NCBI RefSeq assembly: GCF_030408355.1
Contig: NZ_CP046606.1
Location: 744,001-808,000 of the forward strand
From: Corynebacterium afermentans subsp. afermentans
GTDB lineage: Bacteria; Actinomycetota; Actinomycetes; Mycobacteriales; Mycobacteriaceae
Direction: 5' to 3'
DNA length: 64,000 nt
Shown here one piece after another: positions 16,925 to 24,795 of this stretch. Below the pieces are notes generated by a model that worked only from the letters and a program-made list of their open reading frames with translations, did no database searches and was not told the origin of the DNA. Position 1 is the first letter of the stretch. Every line of letters begins with the position of its first letter. The position numbers and the translations under genes were made by a program.

Positions 16925-17101
16925 TTACAGCAGGACGGATACGCCGCGCACGATCGAGTCCCACAGCCCGATCACCGAAAAGCTCAGCGCGTTCAGCGAA
17001 TCCTGCCAGGACGCCGGCAAGAAGTTGTCGGTGGTCAGCATCGTGCGCAGATCCTCCGCACCGTGGTGCATGTTGTAGTTCAGCTGCGAGCTCAGATTCA
17101 T
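16925..17101 (-). CDS. Possible small amphipathic protein
   Basis: 58 aa from ATG 17101 (MNLSSQLNYNMHHGAEDLRT), or 78 aa if a more upstream ATG at 17161 is used. A TATAAA box on the minus strand (17176-17171) supports transcription. The C-terminal half alternates hydrophobic and polar residues (SLNALSFSVIGLWDSIVRGV), suggesting an amphipathic helix. Corynebacterial channel proteins PorA/PorH are similarly tiny and lack a classical signal, but I see no real sequence match. Could be spurious. Confidence 0.38.
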   Translation of the reverse strand: MNLSSQLNYNMHHGAEDLRTMLTTDNFLPASWQDSLNALSFSVIGLWDSIVRGVSVLL

Positions 17102-17193
17102 GGCAGCGATGCTACCCCCAGCACGGCCGCGCGCCCCCGGTGAACCGTACAAACATCCCATTTTGCAGGCTTTATAGGAGTGACTAGCGTCAG

Positions 17194-17219
17194 GTATATA
17201 ACAACCGAATTAAGGAGGG
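17194..17219 (+). promoter_or_regulatory. -10 box and strong ribosome-binding site of the SLC13 gene
   Basis: A TATATA box lies at about 17194-17199, and TTAAGGAGGGG (about 17209-17219) precedes the GTG start at 17227 by 7-8 nt. This SD decides GTG 17227 as the start. Confidence 0.55.
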
Positions 17220-17226
17220 GCACGCA

Positions 17227-18732
17227 GTGGCTACAGCAGTCACACCAGCAGCTAACTCAGAGCAACAACCTGTGGAAAAGGAACGCAACACCGGCAAGGT
17301 CATCGCGTTCATCTTGGCGTTTGTGGCACTCGGGGTGGTGATGATGCTGCCGATTGCGGGCCTGGCCATGCCGGCGAAAATCGCGCTCGGCATGCTCGCC
17401 TTCGCCGTGATCATGTGGGTCACGGAAGCGGTGTCCTACTCGGTTTCCGCCGTGATCATCGTCGGCCTCATTGCGATCCTGCTCACCTTCGCCACCGACC
17501 CCGAGACCGGTCAGGCGGTCGGCGCCTCGAAGGGCTTGAGCATCGCGATGAGCGGATTCTCCTCGTCTGCGGTGGCGCTCGTCGGTGCCGCGCTCGCGCT
17601 GGCGACAGCGATGCAGGCCACGGGGCTGCACCGCAGGCTGGCGCTCTACGTGCTGAAGACTGCGGGAGAGAAGGTCTCCAACATCGTCATCGGCGCGATC
17701 GTCATCTCCATCATTCTGGCGTTTTTCGTCCCGTCCGCAACGGCGCGCGCCGGCGCCGTCGTGCCGATTCTCATGGGCATGGTCGCCGCGTTCGGCCTGG
17801 CCAAGGAGTCGAAACTGGCGGCGCTGTTGGTCATCACCGCGACGCAGGCGGTGTCCATTTGGAACGTCGGCATCAAAACTGCCGCGGCACAGAACCTGGT
17901 AGCCGTCGGCTTCATCGAAGACCAGCTGGAACAGACCATCTCCTGGGGTCAGTGGTTCTTGTGGGCCGCGCCGTGGTCTGTGCTGATGTCGATCGCGCTG
18001 TTTTTCATCATGCGCTGGGCGATCAAGCCGGAGGCTGAGGCGATCGAGGGCGGGCGTGGGCTCGTCGAAAAGCAGCTTGCAGAGATGGGGCCGATGACCG
18101 GCGCCGAGAAGCGCCTCACCGCAATTGCCGTTGCGCTGCTGCTGTTCTGGGCGACGGAAGGCGTGCTGCACCCGATCAGCTCCGCCACCATCACCATCGT
18201 CGCGGTGGGCATCATGCTCACCCCGATCATCGGCGTGATGGATTGGAAATACGCCCAAGAACACATCAATTGGGGCACCCTGGTCGTATTCGCCGCCGGT
18301 ATCTCGCTGGGTAAGTTCCTGCTGGACACAGGCGCGGCGACCTGGTTGTCGGAGGCGACGTTCGGCGCCATCGGCCTCGCGTCCATGCCGATCATCGCCA
18401 CGATCGCGCTGGTGAGCCTGTTTAACATCCTTATCCACTTGGGGTTCGCCTCGGCGACCTCGCTGGCATCCGCGCTGATCCCGGTGTTCATCGCGCTGGC
18501 GGCCACCCTGGACGTGCCCAACAACGGCATCGGCTTCGTGATCATCCAGCAGTTCGTCATCTGCTTCGGCTTCCTGCTGCCGGTCTCCGCGCCGCAGAAC
18601 ATGCTGGCCTACGGCACCGGCGCGTTCACCTCCAAGCAGTTCCTGCGCACCGGCATTCCGCTGACGATCGTGGGCTACCTGCTCATCCTGTTGTTGTCGG
18701 CGACCTACTGGAACTGGATCGGTCTGCTCTAA
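17227..18732 (+). CDS. DASS/SLC13-family anion:Na+ symporter
   Basis: 501 aa with about 12 membrane segments. The family shows in the FVPSATARAGAVVPI segment and in the later VSAPQNMLAYGTGAF motif, equivalents of the two SNT/PxN helical hairpins that bind substrate and sodium. Family substrates are dicarboxylates, citrate or sulfate. No catabolic genes adjoin, so I cannot choose; C4-dicarboxylate is the usual role in corynebacteria. Strong SD AAGGAGGGG before GTG. Confidence 0.85.
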   Translation: MATAVTPAANSEQQPVEKERNTGKVIAFILAFVALGVVMMLPIAGLAMPAKIALGMLAFAVIMWVTEAVSYSVSAVIIVGLIAILLTFATDPETGQAVGASKGLSIAMSGFSSSAVALVGAALALATAMQATGLHRRLALYVLKTAGEKVSNIVIGAIVISIILAFFVPSATARAGAVVPILMGMVAAFGLAKESKLAALLVITATQAVSIWNVGIKTAAAQNLVAVGFIEDQLEQTISWGQWFLWAAPWSVLMSIALFFIMRWAIKPEAEAIEGGRGLVEKQLAEMGPMTGAEKRLTAIAVALLLFWATEGVLHPISSATITIVAVGIMLTPIIGVMDWKYAQEHINWGTLVVFAAGISLGKFLLDTGAATWLSEATFGAIGLASMPIIATIALVSLFNILIHLGFASATSLASALIPVFIALAATLDVPNNGIGFVIIQQFVICFGFLLPVSAPQNMLAYGTGAFTSKQFLRTGIPLTIVGYLLILLLSATYWNWIGLL

Positions 18733-20204
18733 CAGGGGTCGTCGGTCCCAAGCACAGCGGCGACGTGGTACTCGGTACTGACCGCAAGCGGTGTGGAGCG
18801 TGCATCGAAAAGGCGCTGAGCGCGGCCGGCGACCTCAGCAGCAAGAGCGACCTCATCCGCCGATTCCGCTCCCACTGCTGCAGCGGTCAGTGTTCGCGCG
18901 AGCGCGAACACGCGCATGAGTCGGGGAATTGCGTTCGCGTACACGGCGCCAGTCACTGCAACCGCGTCGGGTTCCGTTTCCATCAACACATCGCGCGCGG
19001 CACAAAGCAGCGAAATAGCCTTTGCTGCGTCATCCACGTTTCCGTATGAAAACCAATTCAGGACAATTTCGTGGGGCTGAAATGCTAGGTGAGGTGAGGG
19101 CGCGCAACCCTCAAAATCGGGGACTACCAAGCAGCCCTCGGTGGTGACGTCAAGCGGGAGTGCGATCTCTTCTCTTCGCTTCACTACCGGAATGGCTTTG
19201 TCCAGGCCGATGAGCTCTTCTTCGCCTATGTCGGTGACCGCATAAGCCACCCTCTCACCGATGACTACGGGTTTTGTGAACTCGAAGACCACGTTATCCA
19301 CATATTCGATGAGCTCTTTCGGGATGTCTTCGACGAGCATGTAGCTGTATTCGCCCCAGAAAGGGTTGATGATGCCGAGTTCCCGGAACCGCTCGAATTG
19401 CCGTTTTCTTGCGTTGCCATCAAGGTCGGTCGTCTGCAGACCCATCCGCCAGTACATGAGCAGCTGCAACTTCCACTCGGGCCGAAACTCGCGCGATTGG
19501 GCGCATTTGAGGTCTAGAAGTTGATGTTCGGTCGCGAGATCGTATTCGCCGCTGGTTACTTTTTGGGTGTGGTATCCGTCGATTAGCACGTGCGCGTTGG
19601 TGACCCTGGAACCTAACTGGGCCAGTTGCTTTTCTGCCACCCACACCGCGGCGTTGAACAGGCTGACGTGAAACTCGTTGAGGGAATCGGCCCACTCAAT
19701 TAGTGCGAACGCCTCGTCTTCGATGCCGGGATCAATGAAACCAAACCGGTGTTGTGCGAGCCCGCACGCTTTGCCGATTGCGCGCATTACGTCGATTGGG
19801 ATGAACATGTCGTCGGCTTCGAAAAACGCGCTGCGTTTAACTCCGATCGGTTTACGTTTTTGGCGGAACTCGGCTGTTAACTCGTGGTGCACGGCGCGTG
19901 CCACGCTGTTGTCCGCCAATTCGTCTTCGAGGAGAAACTCTAGGGCCGTTTCTAAGCCGAGGGGATGTCCGAAGTTGGCGCCAGGCCGGCAGAGTTCGAG
20001 CCGTAGCGCGAGCTCAATGATCGAGCCCATCCAGTTGCGCGGCTCGTTTTCCAATGACCTTCGCTGTTTCGGTGTCATCGTCGGACCTTCGACCGGCCGG
20101 CAGTGCAGCTCGATGGATTCCAGCAAGCGTTCACACTCGGGACTTCGGGCTACCTGCCTCGCTAGTTGCGTGACACTCATTGGCTCGCGAGCTGAATCAC
20201 ACAC
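18729..20204 (-). CDS. RecB-like PD-(D/E)XK nuclease-fold protein, otherwise unknown
   Basis: 491 aa from GTG 20204, fixed by GGAG at 20213-20210. No annotated family comes to mind, but residues in order match a RecB/Cas4-type nuclease core: W58-MG60-SIIE64 (motif I-like), G219-EYD222, D231-LK233 in LLDLKC, and Q247-LLMY251. Spacing of GxxD, DxK and QxxxY is that of RecB-family nucleases. GC is clearly lower than neighbours (26 of 60 in line 19261-19320 against 42 of 60 at 20761-20820), suggesting acquisition. It follows a 130-aa gene by 2 bp. Candidate DNA repair or defence nuclease; inference. Confidence 0.7.
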   Translation of the reverse strand: MCDSAREPMSVTQLARQVARSPECERLLESIELHCRPVEGPTMTPKQRRSLENEPRNWMGSIIELALRLELCRPGANFGHPLGLETALEFLLEDELADNSVARAVHHELTAEFRQKRKPIGVKRSAFFEADDMFIPIDVMRAIGKACGLAQHRFGFIDPGIEDEAFALIEWADSLNEFHVSLFNAAVWVAEKQLAQLGSRVTNAHVLIDGYHTQKVTSGEYDLATEHQLLDLKCAQSREFRPEWKLQLLMYWRMGLQTTDLDGNARKRQFERFRELGIINPFWGEYSYMLVEDIPKELIEYVDNVVFEFTKPVVIGERVAYAVTDIGEEELIGLDKAIPVVKRREEIALPLDVTTEGCLVVPDFEGCAPSPHLAFQPHEIVLNWFSYGNVDDAAKAISLLCAARDVLMETEPDAVAVTGAVYANAIPRLMRVFALARTLTAAAVGAESADEVALAAEVAGRAQRLFDARSTPLAVSTEYHVAAVLGTDDPC

Positions 20205-20206
20205 GG

Positions 20207-20599
20207 CTACTCCACAATCAGGCCCAGGTGCAGCGCGGAAAGTTCGTGCTCGCCTGGGCCTTTCGGCAATTCAGCGAGCTCGCGGGCGGTCGCGGGCGTC
20301 ACCGGAATGATCCACCCGAGCTTCGGGTCCAGCACCGGCACGGCCTCGCGGTCCACCGGCACGAAAGTGACGTCGCGTTCGCCTTCGTGCCGCAGCTGCA
20401 CCGCGCCGCCTGCGGCGATGCGGTCGAGCGCGGCCACCGTGGTGGTCACGATGACCATCTTTTCCTCGGTGTCGGGGGAGAGTTTCGCGGTGTGCACCTC
20501 AAGCTTGTCGACGTCCAAAGGTTCAAACCGGTCCGGAAAATCCACCAACGGCGTGTGGCCGAGGCCGAGGAGTTGGCGCGCGCGACTGAGAAGTCCCAT
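20207..20599 (-). CDS. Hypothetical protein in operon with the RecB-like gene
   Basis: 130 aa from ATG 20599 (MGLLSRARQLLGLGHTPLVD). Soluble, acidic-to-neutral, beta-rich looking (KMVIVTTTVAALDRIAAGGAVQLRHEGERDVTFVPVDREA). No family recognised. Its stop is 2 bp before the GTG of the nuclease-like gene, so they are translated together; its start is only 27 bp from the divergent ADP-ribosylglycohydrolase start, so promoters must overlap coding sequence. Confidence 0.75.
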   Translation of the reverse strand: MGLLSRARQLLGLGHTPLVDFPDRFEPLDVDKLEVHTAKLSPDTEEKMVIVTTTVAALDRIAAGGAVQLRHEGERDVTFVPVDREAVPVLDPKLGWIIPVTPATARELAELPKGPGEHELSALHLGLIVE

Positions 20600-20626
20600 G
20601 TTGGCTGAGTGTATAAGGTGGCGGTC

Positions 20627-21541
20627 ATGGACATGATGTCGCGCGCCCGAGGAGTGCTCTACGGCCAGTGCATCGGAGATAGCCTTGGGGCGCAGGTGGA
20701 GTTCTATAAGTCCGAAGACATCGCCGCCGAGTACCAAGGCGGGGTGCGCGAGATGCACGACGGCGGCTACTGGGGGCTGAAGGCTGGCCAGCCCACGGAC
20801 GACACGGAGATGGCCATCGAGCTCATCGACGCCCTGCGCCGTGCTGGCGGGTTCGACGAGTCGGAGGCACTGGCCGGCTACCAGCGGTGGATGGCAACCG
20901 ACCCGTTCGACGCCGGCAACACGTGCCGCAGCGCGCTGGAGCGCGGCGAGAAAGACCACGGGTCTCAGGCTAACGGGGCCTTGATGCGCATCAGCCCGCT
21001 CGCGGTTGCTTACGCAGGCAAACCCGAGGAAGCGGAACGCTTCGCCCGCGCCGACGCCGAGCTCACCCACCCGAACCCCATGACGGTGGCGGCTAACGCG
21101 GTGTACGCCGGTGCGCTCGCGGATGTGCTCGGGGGTGCGGACCCGCTGGAGGCACTGCGAACCCGCCTCGAGCGCGAAAACCTCGACCAGTACCGCGACG
21201 ACCGTGCGATCGCCCGCGGCGACACCACAGCGACGTGGGAAACGCAGCTTCCCAACAATGGCGGGGGCTGGGTGTGCACCGCGCTCAACGCAGTCGTCTA
21301 CCACGTCGCACAGGGCACCGACTTCGAGGAGGCGCTGGTGCAAACCATCGCGCTCGGCGGGGACACGGATACCAATGCCGCCATCGTGGGCGCATTTCTC
21401 GGTGGCGTGGTAGGGGAGCACTCCATCCCGCAGCGCTGGCGCGACGTCATCGACGTTATCGAGCCGCCGCTGGCCCACAACCGCCCGGAGCGCTACGTCC
21501 CGCGACCGTGCGATTGGGGTGAGGCGCTACTTGCCGAATAA
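20627..21541 (+). CDS. ADP-ribosylglycohydrolase (DraG/ARH family)
   Basis: 304 aa from ATG 20627, chosen for AAGGTGG 5 nt upstream; a GTG at 20609 is also in frame. The binuclear-metal motifs are present: GQPTDDTEMA near residues 52-61 and GGDTDTNAAIVGAF near 244-257. ARH proteins remove ADP-ribose from proteins, or cleave related ribosyl metabolites. Divergent to the nuclease-like operon, overlapping the HNH gene by 15 bp at its 3' end. Confidence 0.9.
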   Translation: MDMMSRARGVLYGQCIGDSLGAQVEFYKSEDIAAEYQGGVREMHDGGYWGLKAGQPTDDTEMAIELIDALRRAGGFDESEALAGYQRWMATDPFDAGNTCRSALERGEKDHGSQANGALMRISPLAVAYAGKPEEAERFARADAELTHPNPMTVAANAVYAGALADVLGGADPLEALRTRLERENLDQYRDDRAIARGDTTATWETQLPNNGGGWVCTALNAVVYHVAQGTDFEEALVQTIALGGDTDTNAAIVGAFLGGVVGEHSIPQRWRDVIDVIEPPLAHNRPERYVPRPCDWGEALLAE

Positions 21542-22588
21542 CAATTTCATCGCCCCGAACTGGTGGTACGGGTTCGGCACCGCATACCCCCTGGGTGAGA
21601 CCCACACCGGCATCCCGCCGATGAAGCGCACGCGGCCGCGTTTGTTGATGTGCGCGTCATCGTCGTTCGTCCGGTTGTGGTACGGGCACAGCATGGCCAG
21701 GTTGTTCATGTTTGTCTCGCCGCCGTGCTTCCACGGCACGACGTGGTGCACTTCGCAGTGGTCGGCGGCGTGTCGGCAGTCGGGAACCAGGCACACCGGG
21801 GAGGTCGCCTTAGCCAGGATGCGCTGCTTCCAGTTGGCGTGGCGCTGTCCCGTATACAGGTTCACAGCGCCCTCCTCCGGGTGGAAGAGCGCGACCTGGA
21901 GAGTGTCGCCGACGAGGTGCTGCAGGCACTCGGCGCCGGTGATGGTGGTGCCGTCGGTCAGCCCCAGGATCGTCTCGTCGCCGTCGCCGTCGAGGATGCG
22001 GACGTAATCCTCGAGCGGCACCAGGATCAGTGGGGTGGGGGAGGCGGTGGGTACGCTGTCGCCGTCGCGAAGCAATGCGACAAAACGCTCGAGCATTTGC
22101 GGGCCAGCGGGTTTGGAGGTGTCGATGCCGCGGCGCAGGGCCGCTTCGAGGTCGGCGAGGAAGCGTTCGTCGAAGATGATGCGCAGCACCCGCTTGCCGT
22201 CAACGGACTTGGAAAAGGAGATCGAATCCTTCCGCGGCTTCTTTACCGCCGGGATCAGCTCTTTCGCGGCGCGTTCGAGCGACTTGTACCGCTTCGACGC
22301 CTTGAGCAGCGCCAGCCGCAAACGCCACCGCGTGCCCTCGTGCGTGATGGGCTTGAGCCGGCGCTCGATCATGGCGAGCTGCTCCACGGAAAATTCCCCT
22401 TCGCGGGCCCTGTTCAATGCTTTGCGTTGCTGCTTGACGTGTCTCGTACGGCCGAAATACACCTTCTCCAGCTGCTGCCAGGCGGTGGCGGTGGTCGGGT
22501 TCATGCCGATAGAAAGTGCGGTGTCACGGTCAAAATGTTCAAGGTGGTCAACGGTCGGGCGGTTTTGGACGAAGTGTTGGAAGCTCAT
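21527..22588 (-). CDS. DUF222 / HNH endonuclease-domain protein
   Basis: 353 aa from ATG 22588 (MSFQHFVQNRPTVDHLEHFD); the start is uncertain since no SD is visible. A DUF222-type helical region occupies ~20-250; the C-terminus carries a complete HNH: C-x3-C-like PDCRHAADHCEVHHVVPWKHGG followed by NNLAMLCPYHN. This group is multicopy in actinobacteria; mobile-element or repair roles are suspected but unproved. Confidence 0.85.
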   Translation of the reverse strand: MSFQHFVQNRPTVDHLEHFDRDTALSIGMNPTTATAWQQLEKVYFGRTRHVKQQRKALNRAREGEFSVEQLAMIERRLKPITHEGTRWRLRLALLKASKRYKSLERAAKELIPAVKKPRKDSISFSKSVDGKRVLRIIFDERFLADLEAALRRGIDTSKPAGPQMLERFVALLRDGDSVPTASPTPLILVPLEDYVRILDGDGDETILGLTDGTTITGAECLQHLVGDTLQVALFHPEEGAVNLYTGQRHANWKQRILAKATSPVCLVPDCRHAADHCEVHHVVPWKHGGETNMNNLAMLCPYHNRTNDDDAHINKRGRVRFIGGMPVWVSPRGYAVPNPYHQFGAMKLLFGK

Positions 22589-22636
22589 GCCGGCAAAAGT
22601 AAACGCAAAAAGCAACCCCGCAAGCCCCGATAAACG

Positions 22637-22683
22637 AAATCTGTGGACAACCTTCCTCCGGGGTCCGGGTTATCCACAGATTT
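22637..22683. promoter_or_regulatory. Inverted pair of DnaA boxes
   Basis: Two 16-bp arms (22637-22652 and 22668-22683) form an inverted repeat with one mismatch and 15 bp between. Each arm contains a DnaA-box: TGTGGACAA at 22642-22650 (TTGTCCACA on the other strand) and TTATCCACA at 22670-22678, the latter an exact consensus. It lies between the divergent HNH and BrkB genes. It could titrate or regulate DnaA, or simply form a hairpin. Confidence 0.6.
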
Positions 22684-22731
22684 GCGACACCAGGGAACCG
22701 GGGTGGCTCGCGCCCGTTTACAGTGGTTGAC

Positions 22732-23835
22732 ATGGCAGAAAAGGGCACCTCTTACCGCGCTGAGCTGGTCATGCCGTACGGCACCGGCGACGTGGTCGTC
22801 TCCCCGCACGACTACTCCTCCCCGCTGGGCACCCGGCTGTCGCGCGCCGGCTGGAAGTCGGTGCTGCGCCGCATCGTCACTGACTTTGCCAACGACGCCA
22901 TGGTGGATCGCGCAGCCGCGATGACGTACTACACGCTGCTGTCGGTTGCGCCGATACTGCTTGCGTCGTATTCCATTTTCAGCCTGCTCATGCCGCGCGA
23001 GGAGGACGCCCCGGATTCGCTGCTCGCCGAACTGATCCGCTCGTATGTGCCTGCGGAGTTGCAGGAAGATGCGCTGGCGCTGGTGCTGTCGATTGTCGGG
23101 ACGCCGTCGCAAAGCACGATTGCCCTCGTGGTCTCTGTGCTGATCTCGCTGCTGTCGGCGTCGGGCTACGTGCGGTCGTTTTCGCGTAACGCGAACCTGA
23201 TGTACGGCCGCACTGAAGGCCGCCCGATTGTGGTGACGTGGGCGACGATGTGGCTGGTCACTCTCGTGCTCGTCATCGGCGCGGTGGTGATTATTTTGGG
23301 CGCGCTGCTTACCGGCGGCATCGTCAACGCCGTCCTCGGACCCCTCGCACGTCCGCTGCAGCTGGAGGACGAGCTGGAGTACCTCACCTCGATTTTCCTG
23401 CCTGTGTGGGACTACCTGCGCGGCCCCGTGATCGCGGTGGTGGCAGTTGCGCTGGTCAGCGTGCTCTACCACTTCACCCCGAACGTGCGGCCCGGGCGGT
23501 TCCGGGTGCTGACGCTCGGCTCGGCGCTGGCGCTCACGGTGGCCAGCGCGCTGTGGGTGGGTTTCGGCTGGTATCTGAAACTGGTCGGCGTGCGTAGCAC
23601 CTACGGCGCGTTCGGGACGGTGCTGGCGGTGCTGGTGCTGGTGTGGACGATGAACGTGGTGCTGTTGATGGGCGTGAAAATCGACGCCGAGGTGCTGCGC
23701 GCCAAAGAACTTCAGGCGGGGATGGATTCGCGCCGTTGCATTCAGGCGCCTCCGCGCTCCAGCATGGGCGCTGCGGGGCGGCTACAGATGCGGCGCTGGA
23801 CTGATCGGGCAGCGGATGAAATCTTGGACGGATGA
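22732..23835 (+). CDS. YihY/BrkB-family inner-membrane protein
   Basis: 367 aa from ATG 22732 (a GTG at 22723 is an alternative). The core at ~45-310 has six TM helices with AAAMTYYTLLSVAPILLA, SGYVRSFSRNANLMYGRTEGRP and TYGAFGTVLAVLVLVWTMNVVLLMGVKIDAE, diagnostic of the YihY/BrkB family. Function in the family is unsettled (transport or envelope integrity). A cytoplasmic N-terminal extension and a C-terminal tail of ~60 residues lengthen it over the E. coli protein. Confidence 0.88.
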   Translation: MAEKGTSYRAELVMPYGTGDVVVSPHDYSSPLGTRLSRAGWKSVLRRIVTDFANDAMVDRAAAMTYYTLLSVAPILLASYSIFSLLMPREEDAPDSLLAELIRSYVPAELQEDALALVLSIVGTPSQSTIALVVSVLISLLSASGYVRSFSRNANLMYGRTEGRPIVVTWATMWLVTLVLVIGAVVIILGALLTGGIVNAVLGPLARPLQLEDELEYLTSIFLPVWDYLRGPVIAVVAVALVSVLYHFTPNVRPGRFRVLTLGSALALTVASALWVGFGWYLKLVGVRSTYGAFGTVLAVLVLVWTMNVVLLMGVKIDAEVLRAKELQAGMDSRRCIQAPPRSSMGAAGRLQMRRWTDRAADEILDG

Positions 23836-23862
23836 TCACAAACCCGCCGGTAGGGTGGCACC

Positions 23863-24747
23863 ATGGCACTGATTGATCCCCGCACAAAGTACCCGTCCGA
23901 GTTCCCCGCCGAGCCGCGCCAGAACAACCCCGGCCTGGACGTGCAGATGGCAACCGAGCCCGATCTGGGGCAGGACTCCTACGCCGGCTCCGGCAAGCTC
24001 GAGGGCCGACGCGCACTGATCACCGGCGGCGACTCCGGCATCGGCGCCGCCACCGCCATCGCATTCGCCCGCGAAGGTGCGGACGTGGCCATCTCCTACC
24101 TGCCGGAGGAGCAGGAAGATGCCGACCGCATCGTGAAGCTCATCGAGGACGCCGGCCGCAAGGTGGTAGCCATCCCTGGCGACCTGCAGGAGCTGGACAA
24201 CTGCATCTCCGCTGTGGAAAAGACCGTCGAGGGTTTAGGTGGCATTGACATCCTTGTCAACAACGCCTCGCGCCAGGTGTGGAACGACGGGCTGCTCAAC
24301 ATCTCCGACGCCGATTTCGACGCCACTATGAAGACCAACATCTACTCGGCCTTCCGCGTGACCAAGGAAGCGGTCAAGCACATGGAGCCGGGCTCATCGA
24401 TCATCTTCTCCACCTCTATCCAGGCGTACGAGCCATCCAAGGAGCTGCTGGACTACGCCATGACGAAGGCTGCGTTCAATAACTTGGCCAAGGGGCTGTC
24501 GGGCGAGCTGTTGCCGTCGAAAGGTATCCGGGTCAACGCGGTTGCGCCGGGGCCGATCTGGACCGTGATCCAGCCGGCGGAGGGGCAGCCGAAGGAGGTC
24601 GTGGACAACTTTGCCCAGGACTCCGACATCGGCCGCCCGGGCCAGCCCGCGGAACTGGCGGGCGCGTACGTATTCCTCGCCTCCGAGGCGGCGTCCTACA
24701 TCTCCGGCGAGACGCTCGCAGTGACCGGAGGTGCGCTGACCCCGTAG
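23863..24747 (+). CDS. SDR-family oxidoreductase (YghA/YhdG-like)
   Basis: 294 aa. Residues 1-45 are the extension typical of the YghA/general-stress SDR branch (PSEFPAEPRQNNPGLD). TGGDSGIG binds NAD(P), NNAS follows, the active site is Y-A-M-T-K, and the end TGGALTP is canonical. Substrate unknown; homologues are called glucose or aldehyde reductases. A TAGGGT box lies 6 nt before the ATG. Confidence 0.87.
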   Translation: MALIDPRTKYPSEFPAEPRQNNPGLDVQMATEPDLGQDSYAGSGKLEGRRALITGGDSGIGAATAIAFAREGADVAISYLPEEQEDADRIVKLIEDAGRKVVAIPGDLQELDNCISAVEKTVEGLGGIDILVNNASRQVWNDGLLNISDADFDATMKTNIYSAFRVTKEAVKHMEPGSSIIFSTSIQAYEPSKELLDYAMTKAAFNNLAKGLSGELLPSKGIRVNAVAPGPIWTVIQPAEGQPKEVVDNFAQDSDIGRPGQPAELAGAYVFLASEAASYISGETLAVTGGALTP

Positions 24748-24749
24748 GG

Positions 24750-24787
24750 TTGAACACCGTTCAAAACTAGCGGTGAGCTGCTATGGT
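24750..24787 (+). promoter_or_regulatory. bioA promoter with BioQ-type operator
   Basis: TGAACACCGTTCA (24751-24763) is a palindrome of the form TGAAC-N3-GTTCA, matching the BioQ box reported for C. glutamicum biotin genes (TGAAC-N3-GTTAC, from memory). GTTCAA (24759-24764) would be the -35, spaced 17 bp from TATGGT (24782-24787), so the operator covers the -35. The -10 lies 8 nt before the bioA ATG, implying a leaderless mRNA. Confidence 0.68.
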
Positions 24788-24795
24788 TCGTGTGC

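Noticed and set aside
16740-16964. Short frame containing EYKEYKEYKD repeats
   Set aside because: It only translates the 9-bp DNA repeat and overlaps the AAA ATPase start in another frame.
21527-22588. Mobile element carrying the HNH gene
   Set aside because: No terminal inverted repeats, target duplication or transposase nearby; DUF222/HNH genes are common residents of actinobacterial genomes.
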